From positions 42,827 through 106,826 of the forward strand of contig CAZQFV010000012.1 in assembly GCA_964592645.1 (NCBI GenBank): DNA of 64,000 bases, in the 5' to 3' direction. Below the pieces are notes generated by a model. That model searched no databases and was not told the DNA's origin. It saw nothing but the letters and a program-made list of their open reading frames with translations. This DNA is from CAZQFV01 sp964592645 (GTDB taxonomy: Bacteria; Chloroflexota; Chloroflexia; DTKN01). Below, one piece after another: positions 14,866 through 23,493 of the stretch (positions are counted from its first letter, which is position 1; every line of letters starts with the position of its first letter). Both the position numbers and the translations under genes were made by a program.

Positions 14866-15642
14866 ATGGCCGCCGGCTACACCGTTCAGCTTGCCGTCTT
14901 TCAGGGGCCCTTGGACCTCCTTCTCGCCCTGATCGAGAAGGAGGAGTTGGACATCACCCGCGTGGCCCTGGCCCAGGTGACGGACCAGTACCTGGCCTAC
15001 CTGGCGGCCATGGCGCACCGCGACCCCGCCGAGCTTTCGGCCTTTGTGCTCGTGGCGGCCAAGCTGCTGTGGATCAAGTCGCAGGCGCTGCTTCCACGGC
15101 CCCCGGGGGCCGTGGAAGGGGCCGCGGATGAGGGCGCGGACCTGGTGCGCCAGCTACAGGAGTATCGGCGCTACAAGGAGGCCGCCCAGCAGATGAAGCA
15201 GTGGCTGGCCGAGGGCCGCCGCGCCTTTGGCCGGCTGGCCTCTCCGCCGCTGCCCCTGCCCCGCCCGGCCGAGCTAGAGGGCGCCACGCTGGACGCGCTG
15301 CTCGCGGCGCTGCAGCGCCGCATCCAGGAACTGGCGCCGGCGCCGGAGCGCCATCCCCTGACCGTGCCCCGCACTGTCACCCTGGCCGACCGGGCCCGTC
15401 GCATCCACGCGCTGCTCCAGGAGCGGGAACAGATCGACTTTGGCGAGCTCCTGGGAGAAGCGCCCGCCGTCGAGGAGATCCTGGTGACCCTCTGGGCCAT
15501 CCTGGAGCTCTTCAAGCGCCGTTGGATCACGTTCGAGCAGGAGGACCTCTTTGGCCGAATCAACATCCGCCGGTGTGCCGACACCGCCGCCGTGTGGGGC
15601 GGGGACGTCGCCTGGCTGTCCGAACTTGAGGACCTTGCTTGA
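14866..15642 (+). CDS. scpA: segregation and condensation protein A (kleisin)
   Basis: This 258-residue kleisin bridges the heads of SMC in the bacterial condensin complex. The N-terminal SMC-binding helices are evident: VQLAVFQGPLDLLLALIEK, ELDITRVALAQVTDQYLAYL and AFVLVAAKLLWIKSQALLP. The C-terminal winged helix reads LLGEAPAVEEILVTLWAILELFKRR. The ATG at 14866 follows a GGAG-type site. The gene overlaps the scpB start by 17 bases, so both subunits are made together. The smc gene is not in this window. Confidence 0.95.
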   Translation: MAAGYTVQLAVFQGPLDLLLALIEKEELDITRVALAQVTDQYLAYLAAMAHRDPAELSAFVLVAAKLLWIKSQALLPRPPGAVEGAADEGADLVRQLQEYRRYKEAAQQMKQWLAEGRRAFGRLASPPLPLPRPAELEGATLDALLAALQRRIQELAPAPERHPLTVPRTVTLADRARRIHALLQEREQIDFGELLGEAPAVEEILVTLWAILELFKRRWITFEQEDLFGRINIRRCADTAAVWGGDVAWLSELEDLA

Positions 15643-16138
15643 GGCCCTGCTCTTTGTGGCCGCCGAACCGGTCACACTGAGCGACCTGGCCCGGGCCGTC
15701 GAGTGCGAGGAGAGCGCGGTCGCCGCCGAGCTGGCAGAGTGGGCCCGGGAGCATGCCGACGCCGGCATCCGCCTGCAGCGCTGCGGGGAGCAGGTGCAGC
15801 TCGTATCGGCCCCCGAGGCCGCCCCCTACATCGAGCGTTTCCTGGGGCTGCACTACTCCGGGCGCCTCTCTGCCGCGGCCCTGGAGACCCTGGCCATCGT
15901 GGCCTACCGCCAGCCGGTGACACGCCCGGCCATCGAGTCCCTGCGGGGCGTGGACTCCTCGGGCATCCTGCACACCCTGCTCAACCTGGGCCTGATCGAG
16001 GAACGGGGGCGGGCTCCCGGGCCCGGCCGGCCCATCCTCTATGGCACCACCTTCGACTTTCTGCGGCACTTTGGCCTGCAGAGCCTGGAAGAACTACCGC
16101 CGCTGGAGCTGCCCGAGCCCCCTCAGGAGGACGCATGA
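15626..16138 (+). CDS. scpB: segregation and condensation protein B
   Basis: ScpB has tandem winged-helix domains that bind the middle of ScpA. The reading LLEALLFVAAEPVTLSDLARAV at the start and LSAAALETLAIVAYRQPVTRPAIESLRGVDSSG for the second domain are diagnostic. GPGRPILYGTTFDFLRHFGL near the end completes the family pattern. I place the start at TTG 15626 (about 170 residues), because upstream in-frame sequence is antisense-like and lies within scpA. TTG 15635 is the alternative. The stop overlaps the next start codon by 4 bases. Confidence 0.93.
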   Translation: MRTLLEALLFVAAEPVTLSDLARAVECEESAVAAELAEWAREHADAGIRLQRCGEQVQLVSAPEAAPYIERFLGLHYSGRLSAAALETLAIVAYRQPVTRPAIESLRGVDSSGILHTLLNLGLIEERGRAPGPGRPILYGTTFDFLRHFGLQSLEELPPLELPEPPQEDA

Positions 16139-16863
16139 GCGAGAACAAGCCGGAGACCCCCACCCCTCATCTGTACTGCGGCAACTGCGGGGCGCCGATC
16201 CCCCCAAAGAAACACTTCTGCGAGGTGTGCCTGGCGCCGGCCTCGATCGCGACGACGACGCCGCCTTCTCCCCCAGAGCCGGCTCCACCCCAGCCCGTGG
16301 AGGCCGCTCCTCTTCAGGAGGCTGCGGCCTACAAGGTGCTCCCGACAACCGCCCCGGCAACCACAGCGGCGACGGCGCCGCCCTCTACGGGAGCGGTCCC
16401 CACCCTCCCCCAGGGCCCCCCGGCCGTGCCGCCGGGAGCTCCGATCCCCCCACTGCCGGGGAGCGCCGTCCCCGCGGCGCCCGGCGGCCCCCAGGCGCCG
16501 CTGCCTGCCCCGGCGGTGATCCCGGTGCCGCCGGGAAAGGTCCCGCCGGTCCCTTCCCCGACACCGGCAGCCCAGCCGCCCCTCGTCCCCTACGTGCCCG
16601 TACCGACCCCGCCGGCCGCCGCGCCGGGATCGGGGTCGAACACCTGGTGGATCGTGCTGTGCGTGGTGGCCGCCGTCTTGGCCGTGCTGCCGCTCCTCGT
16701 CGGCTGCCTGACCCTACTCATCGCCGACGACATGGCCGCCCGCGGCACCAACACCGCCGTCGAGAACCGCCTGATCTCCCTGTTCTGCTGCATCCTGCCG
16801 GGCCTGGTGCTGACCGCGGTGGCCGTCTTCGCCGGCCGGCGCGCGGCCCGCAAGCCCCGGTAG
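16135..16863 (+). CDS. zinc-ribbon protein with Pro-rich linker and two membrane helices
   Basis: This 242-residue protein is coupled to scpB by an ATGA overlap. A short N-terminal zinc ribbon, YCGNCGAPIPPKKHFCEVC (residues ~13-33), leads into about 130 residues of Pro/Ala-rich low-complexity linker. Two membrane helices follow (WWIVLCVVAAVLAVLPLLVG near residue 165 and LISLFCCILPGLVLTAVAVF near 210), with a basic tail. The function is unknown. Zinc-ribbon plus membrane-helix proteins of this kind are common in this type of genome. Partnership with condensin is suggested only by the overlap. Confidence 0.75.
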   Translation: MSENKPETPTPHLYCGNCGAPIPPKKHFCEVCLAPASIATTTPPSPPEPAPPQPVEAAPLQEAAAYKVLPTTAPATTAATAPPSTGAVPTLPQGPPAVPPGAPIPPLPGSAVPAAPGGPQAPLPAPAVIPVPPGKVPPVPSPTPAAQPPLVPYVPVPTPPAAAPGSGSNTWWIVLCVVAAVLAVLPLLVGCLTLLIADDMAARGTNTAVENRLISLFCCILPGLVLTAVAVFAGRRAARKPR

Positions 16864-16870
16864 GGGCGGT

Positions 16871-16899
16871 TTGCCCTGGGCAACGGAAACGGGTATAAT
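16871..16899 (+). promoter_or_regulatory. promoter upstream of the cupin epimerase gene
   Basis: TTGCCC (16871-16876) and TATAAT (16894-16899) are 17 bases apart. The start codon follows 52 bases later. Confidence 0.6.
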
Positions 16900-16950
16900 G
16901 CGGGAGGCAGGAGGGCAGATAACCAGCAGGGCCTGTTTCAGGGGGAATCG

Positions 16951-17445
16951 GTGTACCCGTGGCAAGATCGATATCCCAAGGAGGCGCCGTTGATCGCCGG
17001 AGTGGAAATCAAGCAGCTGCACAAGCATGTCGACGACCGGGGCTATCTGATGGAGATCCTGCGGGCCGACGATCCGCTGTTCGAACGCTTCGGCCAGGTT
17101 TATGTCTCCCTGAACTATCCCGGCGTCATCCGCGCCTGGCATTGGCACGAGCGCCAGGACGACTTCTTCTGCTGCATCCAGGGCACCATCCAGGTGCCGC
17201 TGTACGACCTGCGGGACGACTCCCCCACCCATGGCGAGCTGAACGAGTTCTTCCTGGGCGATCACAATCCGATCATCCTGCGCATCCCGCGCGGCGTGGC
17301 CCACGGCTACAAGACCCTCGGCGTTGGGCCCTCGCTGCTGCTCAACTTTCCCACCGCCACTTTCGACCGCGAGCACCCAGACGAGCTCCGCCTGCCATGG
17401 AATACCGAGCGCATCCCCTATCACTGGGAGACCCGCTTCCGTTGA
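16951..17445 (+). CDS. dTDP-4-dehydrorhamnose 3,5-epimerase-like cupin
   Basis: This 164-residue single cupin domain is related to RmlC/WxcM-type sugar-nucleotide epimerases and isomerases. It starts at a GTG with GGGGG upstream. Recognisable parts are KQLHKHVDDRGYLMEILRAD, FGQVYVSLNYPGVIRAWHWH (the HxH corresponds to the active-site His of RmlC), CCIQGTIQVPLYDLRDD and ILRIPRGVAHGYKTLG. The usual Lys after the active-site His is not obvious, so the exact reaction may differ. It probably acts in nucleotide-sugar synthesis for cell-surface glycans. No other rhamnose genes are adjacent. Confidence 0.78.
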   Translation: MYPWQDRYPKEAPLIAGVEIKQLHKHVDDRGYLMEILRADDPLFERFGQVYVSLNYPGVIRAWHWHERQDDFFCCIQGTIQVPLYDLRDDSPTHGELNEFFLGDHNPIILRIPRGVAHGYKTLGVGPSLLLNFPTATFDREHPDELRLPWNTERIPYHWETRFR

Positions 17446-17474
17446 GCGGCTATGCCGCCCCCTCCGAGACATAG

Positions 17475-19397
17475 ATGGCAAATCAGTCATCCAGGCGGGA
17501 CCAACCGACTCGACCACCCCCGGACCCCACGGGGCGCTCACGCTACCCATCCTGGGCAGAGATGGAGCCGGCCTTTGAGGCCGAGCGCCTGGCCGCCCAG
17601 CATCCGCGGCCCCGGCCGCGCCCGCGGCGCCGCCGGCCTTTCCCGCGCTGGCTGATCGCCCCGGCAGTGATCGGGGCCCTGCTGCTGCTTGCCCTGGGCG
17701 CCGCCCTGTACATCGAGGGCCGCACCCGGGGGCGTATCCTGGAGCATGTCTACATCGCCGGCGTGGACGTGAGCGGCATGCCCCCCCAGGACGCCGAGGC
17801 CTCCTTGCGCCTGCGTTACGAGCAGTTCCAGGCGTACCCCGTCACGCTAGTCTACGACGACCGTGTCTGGCGGCCGCGCGGCAGTGATATCGGCCTCCAG
17901 GTGGACTGGACCTATGCCATCAGCGAGGCCCTGGCCATCGGCCACACCGGACCGTTCCTGGCCCGCTGGCAGCAGCGCCTGGAAGCCTGGAACGGCCGCC
18001 ACGACCTGCTGCTTCCCCTGTGCCTGGACCTGGGCCGCCTGCGGGCCTACCTGGAGGAGATCGCCCGGGAGATCGATAGGCCCTCGCAGGATGCCGCCCT
18101 GACCATCCAGGGGCAGCAGGTGGGCATAAAGCCGGGCCAAACCGGCCGCTCCCTGGAGATCGTACCCAGCGCCTACCGCATCCAGGAGGCTTTGCAAGTC
18201 CTGTCCCGGGCCCCCATCTCCCTGACCGTGCGCACGGTGAACCCGCAGGTCGACAGCGCCGCCGTGCAGTCTGCCATGGCCACGGCCAAGCAGATGCTGT
18301 CCGGCCCGCTCACCCTGCGCCTGGGCGATCGCTCCTGGACGCTGACGATCGAAAAGATCGGCCAGATGATCCGCATCGAGCGGCGCATGGAGGGGAGCGG
18401 CCCCCCCGTCGCCGTCGTGTTAGACCAGGACGTCCTGCGCCAGTTCCTGGAGCAGATCGGCAACGAGGTGCGCGTCCACCCGCGCAACGCGCACTTTCGC
18501 TTCGTCGAGGACCACCTGCAGATCACCGATCCCGGGGCCACCGGGGTGGAGCTGCAGGTAGAGCGGGGCATCGCCCAGATCAACGAGGCCATCCTGTCGG
18601 CGCAGCGCGACGTGGTTCTGAGCGTGCTCGTCGTGCCGCCCAAGATCCGCCAGGAGACGTTGGACGAGCTGGGCATCCGCGGCGTCGTCGGCGTGGGGCA
18701 CACCACCTTCGCCGGCTCGAGCGCCGCGCGCTCTCACAACATCCTGACGGCGGCGCGCATCCTCGACGGCACCCTGGTTCCGCCGGGGGAGACCTTTTCC
18801 TTCATCAGCGCCATCGGCAAGATCGACGAGAGCGACGGTTTCGTCCCCGGCTACTCGATCGTCGGCGGGCGCACCGTGCTGGCCGTCGGCGGCGGCGTCT
18901 GCCAGGTCTCCACCACCGTCTTCCGCGCCGCCTTCTGGGCCGGCCTGCCGATCACCGAGCGCCACGCCCACAACTTTCGCGTCCGCTGGTACGAGTACGA
19001 CGCCCCCCTGGGCATGGACGCCGCCATCTTCACCGACACCGGCACCGATCTAAAGTTCACCAACAACACCACCGGCTACCTGCTGCTGCAGTTCGAGGCC
19101 TACACCGAGACCGGCGACCTCTACGCCTATCTCTATGGAACGCCCCAGAAGTACGAGGTCACCCTGGACGGTCCCTACCTGGGCAACTGGACGCCGGCCC
19201 CCACCGACCCGGTCTATGTGGACAACCCCAACCTGCCCGTGGGCTACCTGCGCCAGACCGACTGGGCCCAGGGGGGCGTGGATTCCACCATCTATCGCCG
19301 CATCCTGCTCAACGGCAAAGAGATCTCCAGCGACACCTTCTTCAGCCGCTACCAGGCCTGGCCCAATATCTATGAGCGGGGCACGGGGGCGCCGTAG
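17475..19397 (+). CDS. VanW-family (YoaR-like) peptidoglycan-associated protein
   Basis: This 640-residue protein has a cytoplasmic basic Pro/Arg-rich N-terminus (~60 residues) and one membrane helix (LIAPAVIGALLLLALGAALYI). The extracellular part shows repeated PG_binding_4-like segments (YIAGVDVSGMPPQDAEASLRL and a similar later unit). A VanW domain follows from about residue 410, with VGHTTFAGSSAARSHNI, LVPPGETFSFISAIG, GGVCQVSTTVFRAAFWAGL and AHNFRVRWYEYDAPLGMDA. VanW proteins occur with cell-wall synthesis and resistance genes, but their biochemical role is unknown. The gene is not accompanied by van operon genes. Confidence 0.9.
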   Translation: MANQSSRRDQPTRPPPDPTGRSRYPSWAEMEPAFEAERLAAQHPRPRPRPRRRRPFPRWLIAPAVIGALLLLALGAALYIEGRTRGRILEHVYIAGVDVSGMPPQDAEASLRLRYEQFQAYPVTLVYDDRVWRPRGSDIGLQVDWTYAISEALAIGHTGPFLARWQQRLEAWNGRHDLLLPLCLDLGRLRAYLEEIAREIDRPSQDAALTIQGQQVGIKPGQTGRSLEIVPSAYRIQEALQVLSRAPISLTVRTVNPQVDSAAVQSAMATAKQMLSGPLTLRLGDRSWTLTIEKIGQMIRIERRMEGSGPPVAVVLDQDVLRQFLEQIGNEVRVHPRNAHFRFVEDHLQITDPGATGVELQVERGIAQINEAILSAQRDVVLSVLVVPPKIRQETLDELGIRGVVGVGHTTFAGSSAARSHNILTAARILDGTLVPPGETFSFISAIGKIDESDGFVPGYSIVGGRTVLAVGGGVCQVSTTVFRAAFWAGLPITERHAHNFRVRWYEYDAPLGMDAAIFTDTGTDLKFTNNTTGYLLLQFEAYTETGDLYAYLYGTPQKYEVTLDGPYLGNWTPAPTDPVYVDNPNLPVGYLRQTDWAQGGVDSTIYRRILLNGKEISSDTFFSRYQAWPNIYERGTGAP

Positions 19398-19538
19398 TTG
19401 GGGGTAGGGGATCGGGGATTGGGATTAGCGCGGGACAGATGGCCAAGGGCTGAAAATCTACTGCCCAATACCCATTCTCCAAGATTTGTGGTACAATATA
19501 GAGCAGATCGATCCATCATCATCGGTTCGAGGACACGC

Positions 19539-20879
19539 ATGACCGACATCAACTGGGACCAGGCCTTTGAGGAAACGGTAGCCCACCTGCGCGCGCTGGT
19601 GCAGATCGACACGACCAATCCCCCGGGCCGCGAGCGGCCGGCCGCCGAGTACCTGGCCGGCGTCCTGCAGCAAGCGGGCCTGGAGCCGCTCGTCCTGGAA
19701 TCGGCCCCTGAGCGAGCCAACCTGGTGGCCCGGCTGCGCGGCACCGGCGAGGGTTTGCCCCTGTTGCTCCTCTCGCACCTCGATGTCGTCCCGGCCGAGG
19801 CCGACAAGTGGCGCTATCCCCCCTTCTCCGCCACCATCTCCGAGGGCTACATCTGGGGCCGGGGAACGGTGGACACCAAGAACCTCACGGCCATCGAGCT
19901 GATGATCCTCCTGCTCCTGCACCGCCAGGGCATCCCGCTGAAACGGGACATCGTCCTGGTGGCCTGCGCGGACGAGGAAGAGCACGGCGGCAAGGGCCTA
20001 TCCTGGCTGGTTGTCAACCATCCCGAGCTGGTGCGCGCCGAATATGCCATCAACGAGGGCGGCGGGCACTCCCTGGAGCTGCGCGGCCAGACCTACATGA
20101 CCTGCCAGACGGCCGAGAAGGGCGTCTGCTGGCTGCGCATGCGCGCCTCCGGCGAGGCCGGCCACGGCGCCCTGCCCCAGGAAGAGAACGCCGTCGTCGC
20201 CCTGGCCGAGGCCGTCGTCAAGCTGGGCCGGGTGCCCCTGCCGGTGCACCTGACCAACACCACGCAGCGCTTCGTCGAGGGGCTGGCCCGCGGCCAGGGC
20301 AAGGAGACCGCCGCCCTGGTGCGGGGCCTGATGGACCCGGCGGCCTCCTCCTTCCTGCTGCGCCAGTTGCCTATCAGTTCGGCCTGGGCGCGGACCCTGC
20401 ACGGCATGTTGCACAACACGGCCACGCCGACCATCCTGCAGGCCGGCCACAAGATCAATGTCATCCCCTCCACCGCCGAGGCCCTGGTGGACGGGCGCAT
20501 CCTGCCCGGGCAACACCCCGAGCAGTTCCTGCGCGAGGTCAGCAATGTCGTCGGCCCGACGATCGACCTGCACGTGGAGGAGTACGCCCCGCCCCTGGAG
20601 GCCGGCCCCGACACGACGCTCTACCGCACCATCGAGGAGGTCCTCTGCGAGATCGAGCCCGATTCGATCCTCCTGCCCATGATGGTCTGCGGCGCCACCG
20701 ACGCCAAGCACCTGGCCCCCCTGGGCATCACGACCTACGGGTTCTGCCCCATGCGCGAGGAGCCCAGCATTTCCCCCATGTTGCTGGCCCATGCCCACAA
20801 CGAGCGCATCTCCCTGGCCAACCTGCGCTTCGGGCTGCAGACGCTCTACGAGGTGGTGCGGCGCTTCGCCACGAGGTGA
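19539..20879 (+). CDS. M20-family metallopeptidase (ArgE/DapE/carboxypeptidase-like)
   Basis: This 446-residue di-zinc hydrolase starts at the ATG at 19539. It has the metal-site sequence of M20 enzymes: LLLLSHLDVVPAEADKWRYPPF near residue 70 (first His/Asp), WGRGTVDTKNLTAIELMILL (bridging Asp), VACADEEEHGGKGLSWLV (catalytic Glu pair) and the late His in LAHAHNERISL. The dimerisation or lid domain lies between about residues 185 and 330. Substrates are N-acyl amino acids or small peptides. Three genes follow closely: DUF72 (3-base gap), then DUF1232 (1-base gap). Confidence 0.9.
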   Translation: MTDINWDQAFEETVAHLRALVQIDTTNPPGRERPAAEYLAGVLQQAGLEPLVLESAPERANLVARLRGTGEGLPLLLLSHLDVVPAEADKWRYPPFSATISEGYIWGRGTVDTKNLTAIELMILLLLHRQGIPLKRDIVLVACADEEEHGGKGLSWLVVNHPELVRAEYAINEGGGHSLELRGQTYMTCQTAEKGVCWLRMRASGEAGHGALPQEENAVVALAEAVVKLGRVPLPVHLTNTTQRFVEGLARGQGKETAALVRGLMDPAASSFLLRQLPISSAWARTLHGMLHNTATPTILQAGHKINVIPSTAEALVDGRILPGQHPEQFLREVSNVVGPTIDLHVEEYAPPLEAGPDTTLYRTIEEVLCEIEPDSILLPMMVCGATDAKHLAPLGITTYGFCPMREEPSISPMLLAHAHNERISLANLRFGLQTLYEVVRRFATR

Positions 20880-20882
20880 GGG

Positions 20883-21653
20883 ATGATCCGCATCGGCACC
20901 AGCGGCTACTCCTATGACGACTGGATCGGCCCCTTCTACCCAGAAGGGATCGCCAAGGGCGAGATGCTGCGCTTCTATGCCCGGGAGTTTTCCACCACCG
21001 AGGTCAACTCCACCTACTACCGCCTGCCCACGGCCGGCATGTTGGAAGCCATGGCCCGCAAGGTGCCCGACGGGTTTCTCTTCACCATCAAGGCCAGCCA
21101 GGAGCTGACCCACGGGCGCGAGGAGCCGCAGGAGGCCTTTCGCCACTTTCGGGAGGCCCTGCGTCCGCTCCAGGAGGCCGGCAAGTTCGGCTGCGTGCTG
21201 GCCCAGTTCCCCTGGTCGTTCCGCCCCGGGGAGGAGAATCGCGCCTACATCGCCCTGCTGCGCGAGCAGTTGGCCGGCCTGCCGGTGGTGGTCGAGTTCC
21301 GCAACGCCGGCTGGATCACCGCGGAGACCTTTGAGCTGCTGCGCCGGCTGCAGCTAGGCTACTGCTGCGTGGACGAACCGCGACTGAAAGGCCTCATCCC
21401 CCCCATCGCCCAAGCGACCGCGCCCGTGGCCTATGTGCGCTTTCACGGGCGCAACGCCGCCAAGTGGTGGCAGCACGAGGAGGCCTGGGAGCGCTACAAC
21501 TATACCTACAGCGACGACGAGCTGCGGGAGTGGGTGCCCAAGATCCGCGAGCTGGAGGAGGCCGCCGAGACGGTCTTTGTCCTGGCCAACAACCACTGGC
21601 AGGGCCAGGCGGTGACGACGGCAAAGCAACTGCGGCTGCTGCTGGACCAGTGA
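20883..21653 (+). CDS. DUF72 (YecE-type) TIM-barrel protein
   Basis: This 256-residue protein follows the M20 gene by three bases. It has the conserved DUF72 features: opening IRIGTSGYSYDDWIGPFYPE, FSTTEVNSTYYRLP near residue 37, FLFTIKASQELTH, VVVEFRNAGWI and the late AYVRFHGRN. The C-terminus has FVLANNHWQGQA in place of the common FNNHxxGxAxxNA motif. The family folds like a TIM barrel and has no proven activity. Its position in a short operon with a peptidase and a DUF1232 protein gives no clear functional hint. Confidence 0.9.
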   Translation: MIRIGTSGYSYDDWIGPFYPEGIAKGEMLRFYAREFSTTEVNSTYYRLPTAGMLEAMARKVPDGFLFTIKASQELTHGREEPQEAFRHFREALRPLQEAGKFGCVLAQFPWSFRPGEENRAYIALLREQLAGLPVVVEFRNAGWITAETFELLRRLQLGYCCVDEPRLKGLIPPIAQATAPVAYVRFHGRNAAKWWQHEEAWERYNYTYSDDELREWVPKIRELEEAAETVFVLANNHWQGQAVTTAKQLRLLLDQ

Positions 21654-21654
21654 G

Positions 21655-22047
21655 ATGAGATTCCTGGCAAAGTGGAAAGAACACGCCCGGCAGCTCCAGA
21701 TCCAGACCTATGCCGTCTACCTGGCCTACCGCGACCCACGCGTTCCCTGGTACGCCCGGGCTTTCGCCGCCGTCGTGGCGGCCTATGCCTTTAGCCCAAT
21801 CGACCTGATACCCGACTTTATCCCGGTCCTGGGATACCTGGACGATCTGGTGCTCATCCCCCTGGGCATCGCCCTGGCCCTGCGGATGATCCCGCCGGCC
21901 GTCATGGCCGAGTGTCGCCAAAAGGCCCAGGGAGCAACAGCCCAGGGCAAACCGGTGAACTGGGCTGCCGCGGCGGTGGTAATCGCCATCTGGCTGGCCC
22001 TGGCGGCACTGGGCACCGTCGTGGTGATCCGCGCCGTGCGGGGCTAG
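21655..22047 (+). CDS. DUF1232 (YkvA-like) membrane protein
   Basis: This 130-residue protein has the DUF1232 core AYAFSPIDLIPDFIPVLGYLDDLVLIPL at residues ~42-70, flanked by a first hydrophobic helix and an additional C-terminal helix (AAAAVVIAIWLALAALGTVVV). It follows the DUF72 gene by one base and ends the operon. The function of the family is unknown. The SPIDLIPDxxP core is characteristic enough for a safe call. Confidence 0.9.
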   Translation: MRFLAKWKEHARQLQIQTYAVYLAYRDPRVPWYARAFAAVVAAYAFSPIDLIPDFIPVLGYLDDLVLIPLGIALALRMIPPAVMAECRQKAQGATAQGKPVNWAAAAVVIAIWLALAALGTVVVIRAVRG

Positions 22048-22134
22048 AATCCATCCCATAATTACCAAAGGCCCGCCGGCACCTTGTGCGCCTCCGGCGC
22101 GCCGCCGCGGGATCCAGGGGCCGCAAGGCAACGA

Positions 22135-23493
22135 TCAGGGAGCCCCCAGGCCGCGCCGCACCGCTTCCGCCAGCAACTCGGCGGCCCAACGCACGGCAGA
22201 CTCTTCCTCCCCCTCCACCATCACCCGCGCCAGCGGCTGCGTCCCGGAATAGCGCAGGAGGATGCGCGCCCGGCCCAGGCGCTCCTCGACCAGGCGGGTG
22301 GCCTCCCGGACGGCGGGGATCTCCTCCAGCGCCGGCCGGCCGCGCACCGGGACGTTGATCAGCACCTGCGGCCACTTTTTCATCCCCGCCGCCAGCGCCG
22401 AGAGCGGGCGCTGCTGCCGCACGGCCGCCTCCAGCACCCGCAGCGCCGTGTAAAGCCCGTCGCCGGTGGTGCTGCCCTGGCCAAAGAGGACGATGTGCCC
22501 CGAGGGTTCGCCCCCCAGGACAAAGCCGCCCTCCCGCATGCGCCGGGCCACGTGCCGGTCGCCCACCGGCACCCGCTCCAGGCGCGCGCCCAGCCCCTCC
22601 AGGGCTCGCTCCAGCCCCAGGTTGGCCATCACCGTGCCCACGACGACGCCGTGGCGCAGCAGCCCGCGCTCGCGCAGATCGCGCGCCAGGATGGCCAGGA
22701 CATGGTCGCCGTCGAGCAGTTGGCCGCGCTCGTCGATCAGCAGGGCGCGGTCGCCGTCGCCGTCCAGCGCCAGACCGGCATCGGCCCCCTCCTGGAGCAC
22801 CGCCCGGCGCAGGGCCTCCGGGTGCTCCGAGCCGCAGTCGCGGTTGATGTTCTCCCCATCCGGCTCGGCGCACAACACGGTGACCCGGGCTCCCAGGCTG
22901 CGGAACAGCTCCGGCCCCACCTGGTAGGCGGCGCCATGGGCGCAGTCCAGCACCAGGTGCCATCCGGCCAGGAGGTCGGGCCGTTCGACCCGGGCGCGCA
23001 GCGCCTGCAGATAGGCGGCACCGGGGGCCGAAGGCGGCGGGAGCAGCCGGCCGAGCGGCCCGTCGGGGGCCGCCGGCCCCAGGTCGGCCACGCGCGCTTC
23101 CATCTCACGCTCCAGCTCATCGGGCAGCTTGAAGCCGTCCCCGGCAAAGAACTTGATCCCGTTGTCGGTATAGGGGTTGTGCGAGGCCGAGATCACCGCT
23201 CCCAGCCCGGCCTGGAGCTGCACCGAGAGCAGGGCCACGGCCGGGGTGGGCAGCACACCCAGCGGCATCACGTCCACGCCGCGCTCCAGCAGGCCGGCCG
23301 CCAGGGCCGCCTCCAGCATGGGCCCCGAACGACGCGTGTCCCGGCCGATCAGCGCCCGCGGGGCGCCGCCGGCGGCGCGCAGCGCCTCGGCCGCCGCCTG
23401 CCCGATCCGCACCACCGTCGCCGCGGAGAGCGGCTCCGCGGGCACCGGCCCGCGGATGCCGTCGGTGCCAAAGAGCCGCGCCGTATCAGGCAC
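22135..23493 (-). CDS. glmM: phosphoglucosamine mutase
   Basis: This 452-residue alpha-D-phosphohexomutase makes glucosamine-1-phosphate for UDP-GlcNAc and cell-wall synthesis. Landmarks are RLFGTDGIRGPV at the start, the phosphoserine loop ISASHNPYTDNGIKFF near residue 100, the metal loop LALDGDGDRALL near 235, the sugar-binding FVLGGEPSGHIVLF, and the phosphate loop RYSGTQPLARVM near 425 (usually R-P-SGTEP). The GTG at 23493 has GGAGG upstream and overlaps the previous gene by 8 bases. The Tyr and Gln changes in the phosphate loop are noted; the enzyme still looks intact. Confidence 0.93.
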   Translation of the reverse strand: MPDTARLFGTDGIRGPVPAEPLSAATVVRIGQAAAEALRAAGGAPRALIGRDTRRSGPMLEAALAAGLLERGVDVMPLGVLPTPAVALLSVQLQAGLGAVISASHNPYTDNGIKFFAGDGFKLPDELEREMEARVADLGPAAPDGPLGRLLPPPSAPGAAYLQALRARVERPDLLAGWHLVLDCAHGAAYQVGPELFRSLGARVTVLCAEPDGENINRDCGSEHPEALRRAVLQEGADAGLALDGDGDRALLIDERGQLLDGDHVLAILARDLRERGLLRHGVVVGTVMANLGLERALEGLGARLERVPVGDRHVARRMREGGFVLGGEPSGHIVLFGQGSTTGDGLYTALRVLEAAVRQQRPLSALAAGMKKWPQVLINVPVRGRPALEEIPAVREATRLVEERLGRARILLRYSGTQPLARVMVEGEEESAVRWAAELLAEAVRRGLGAP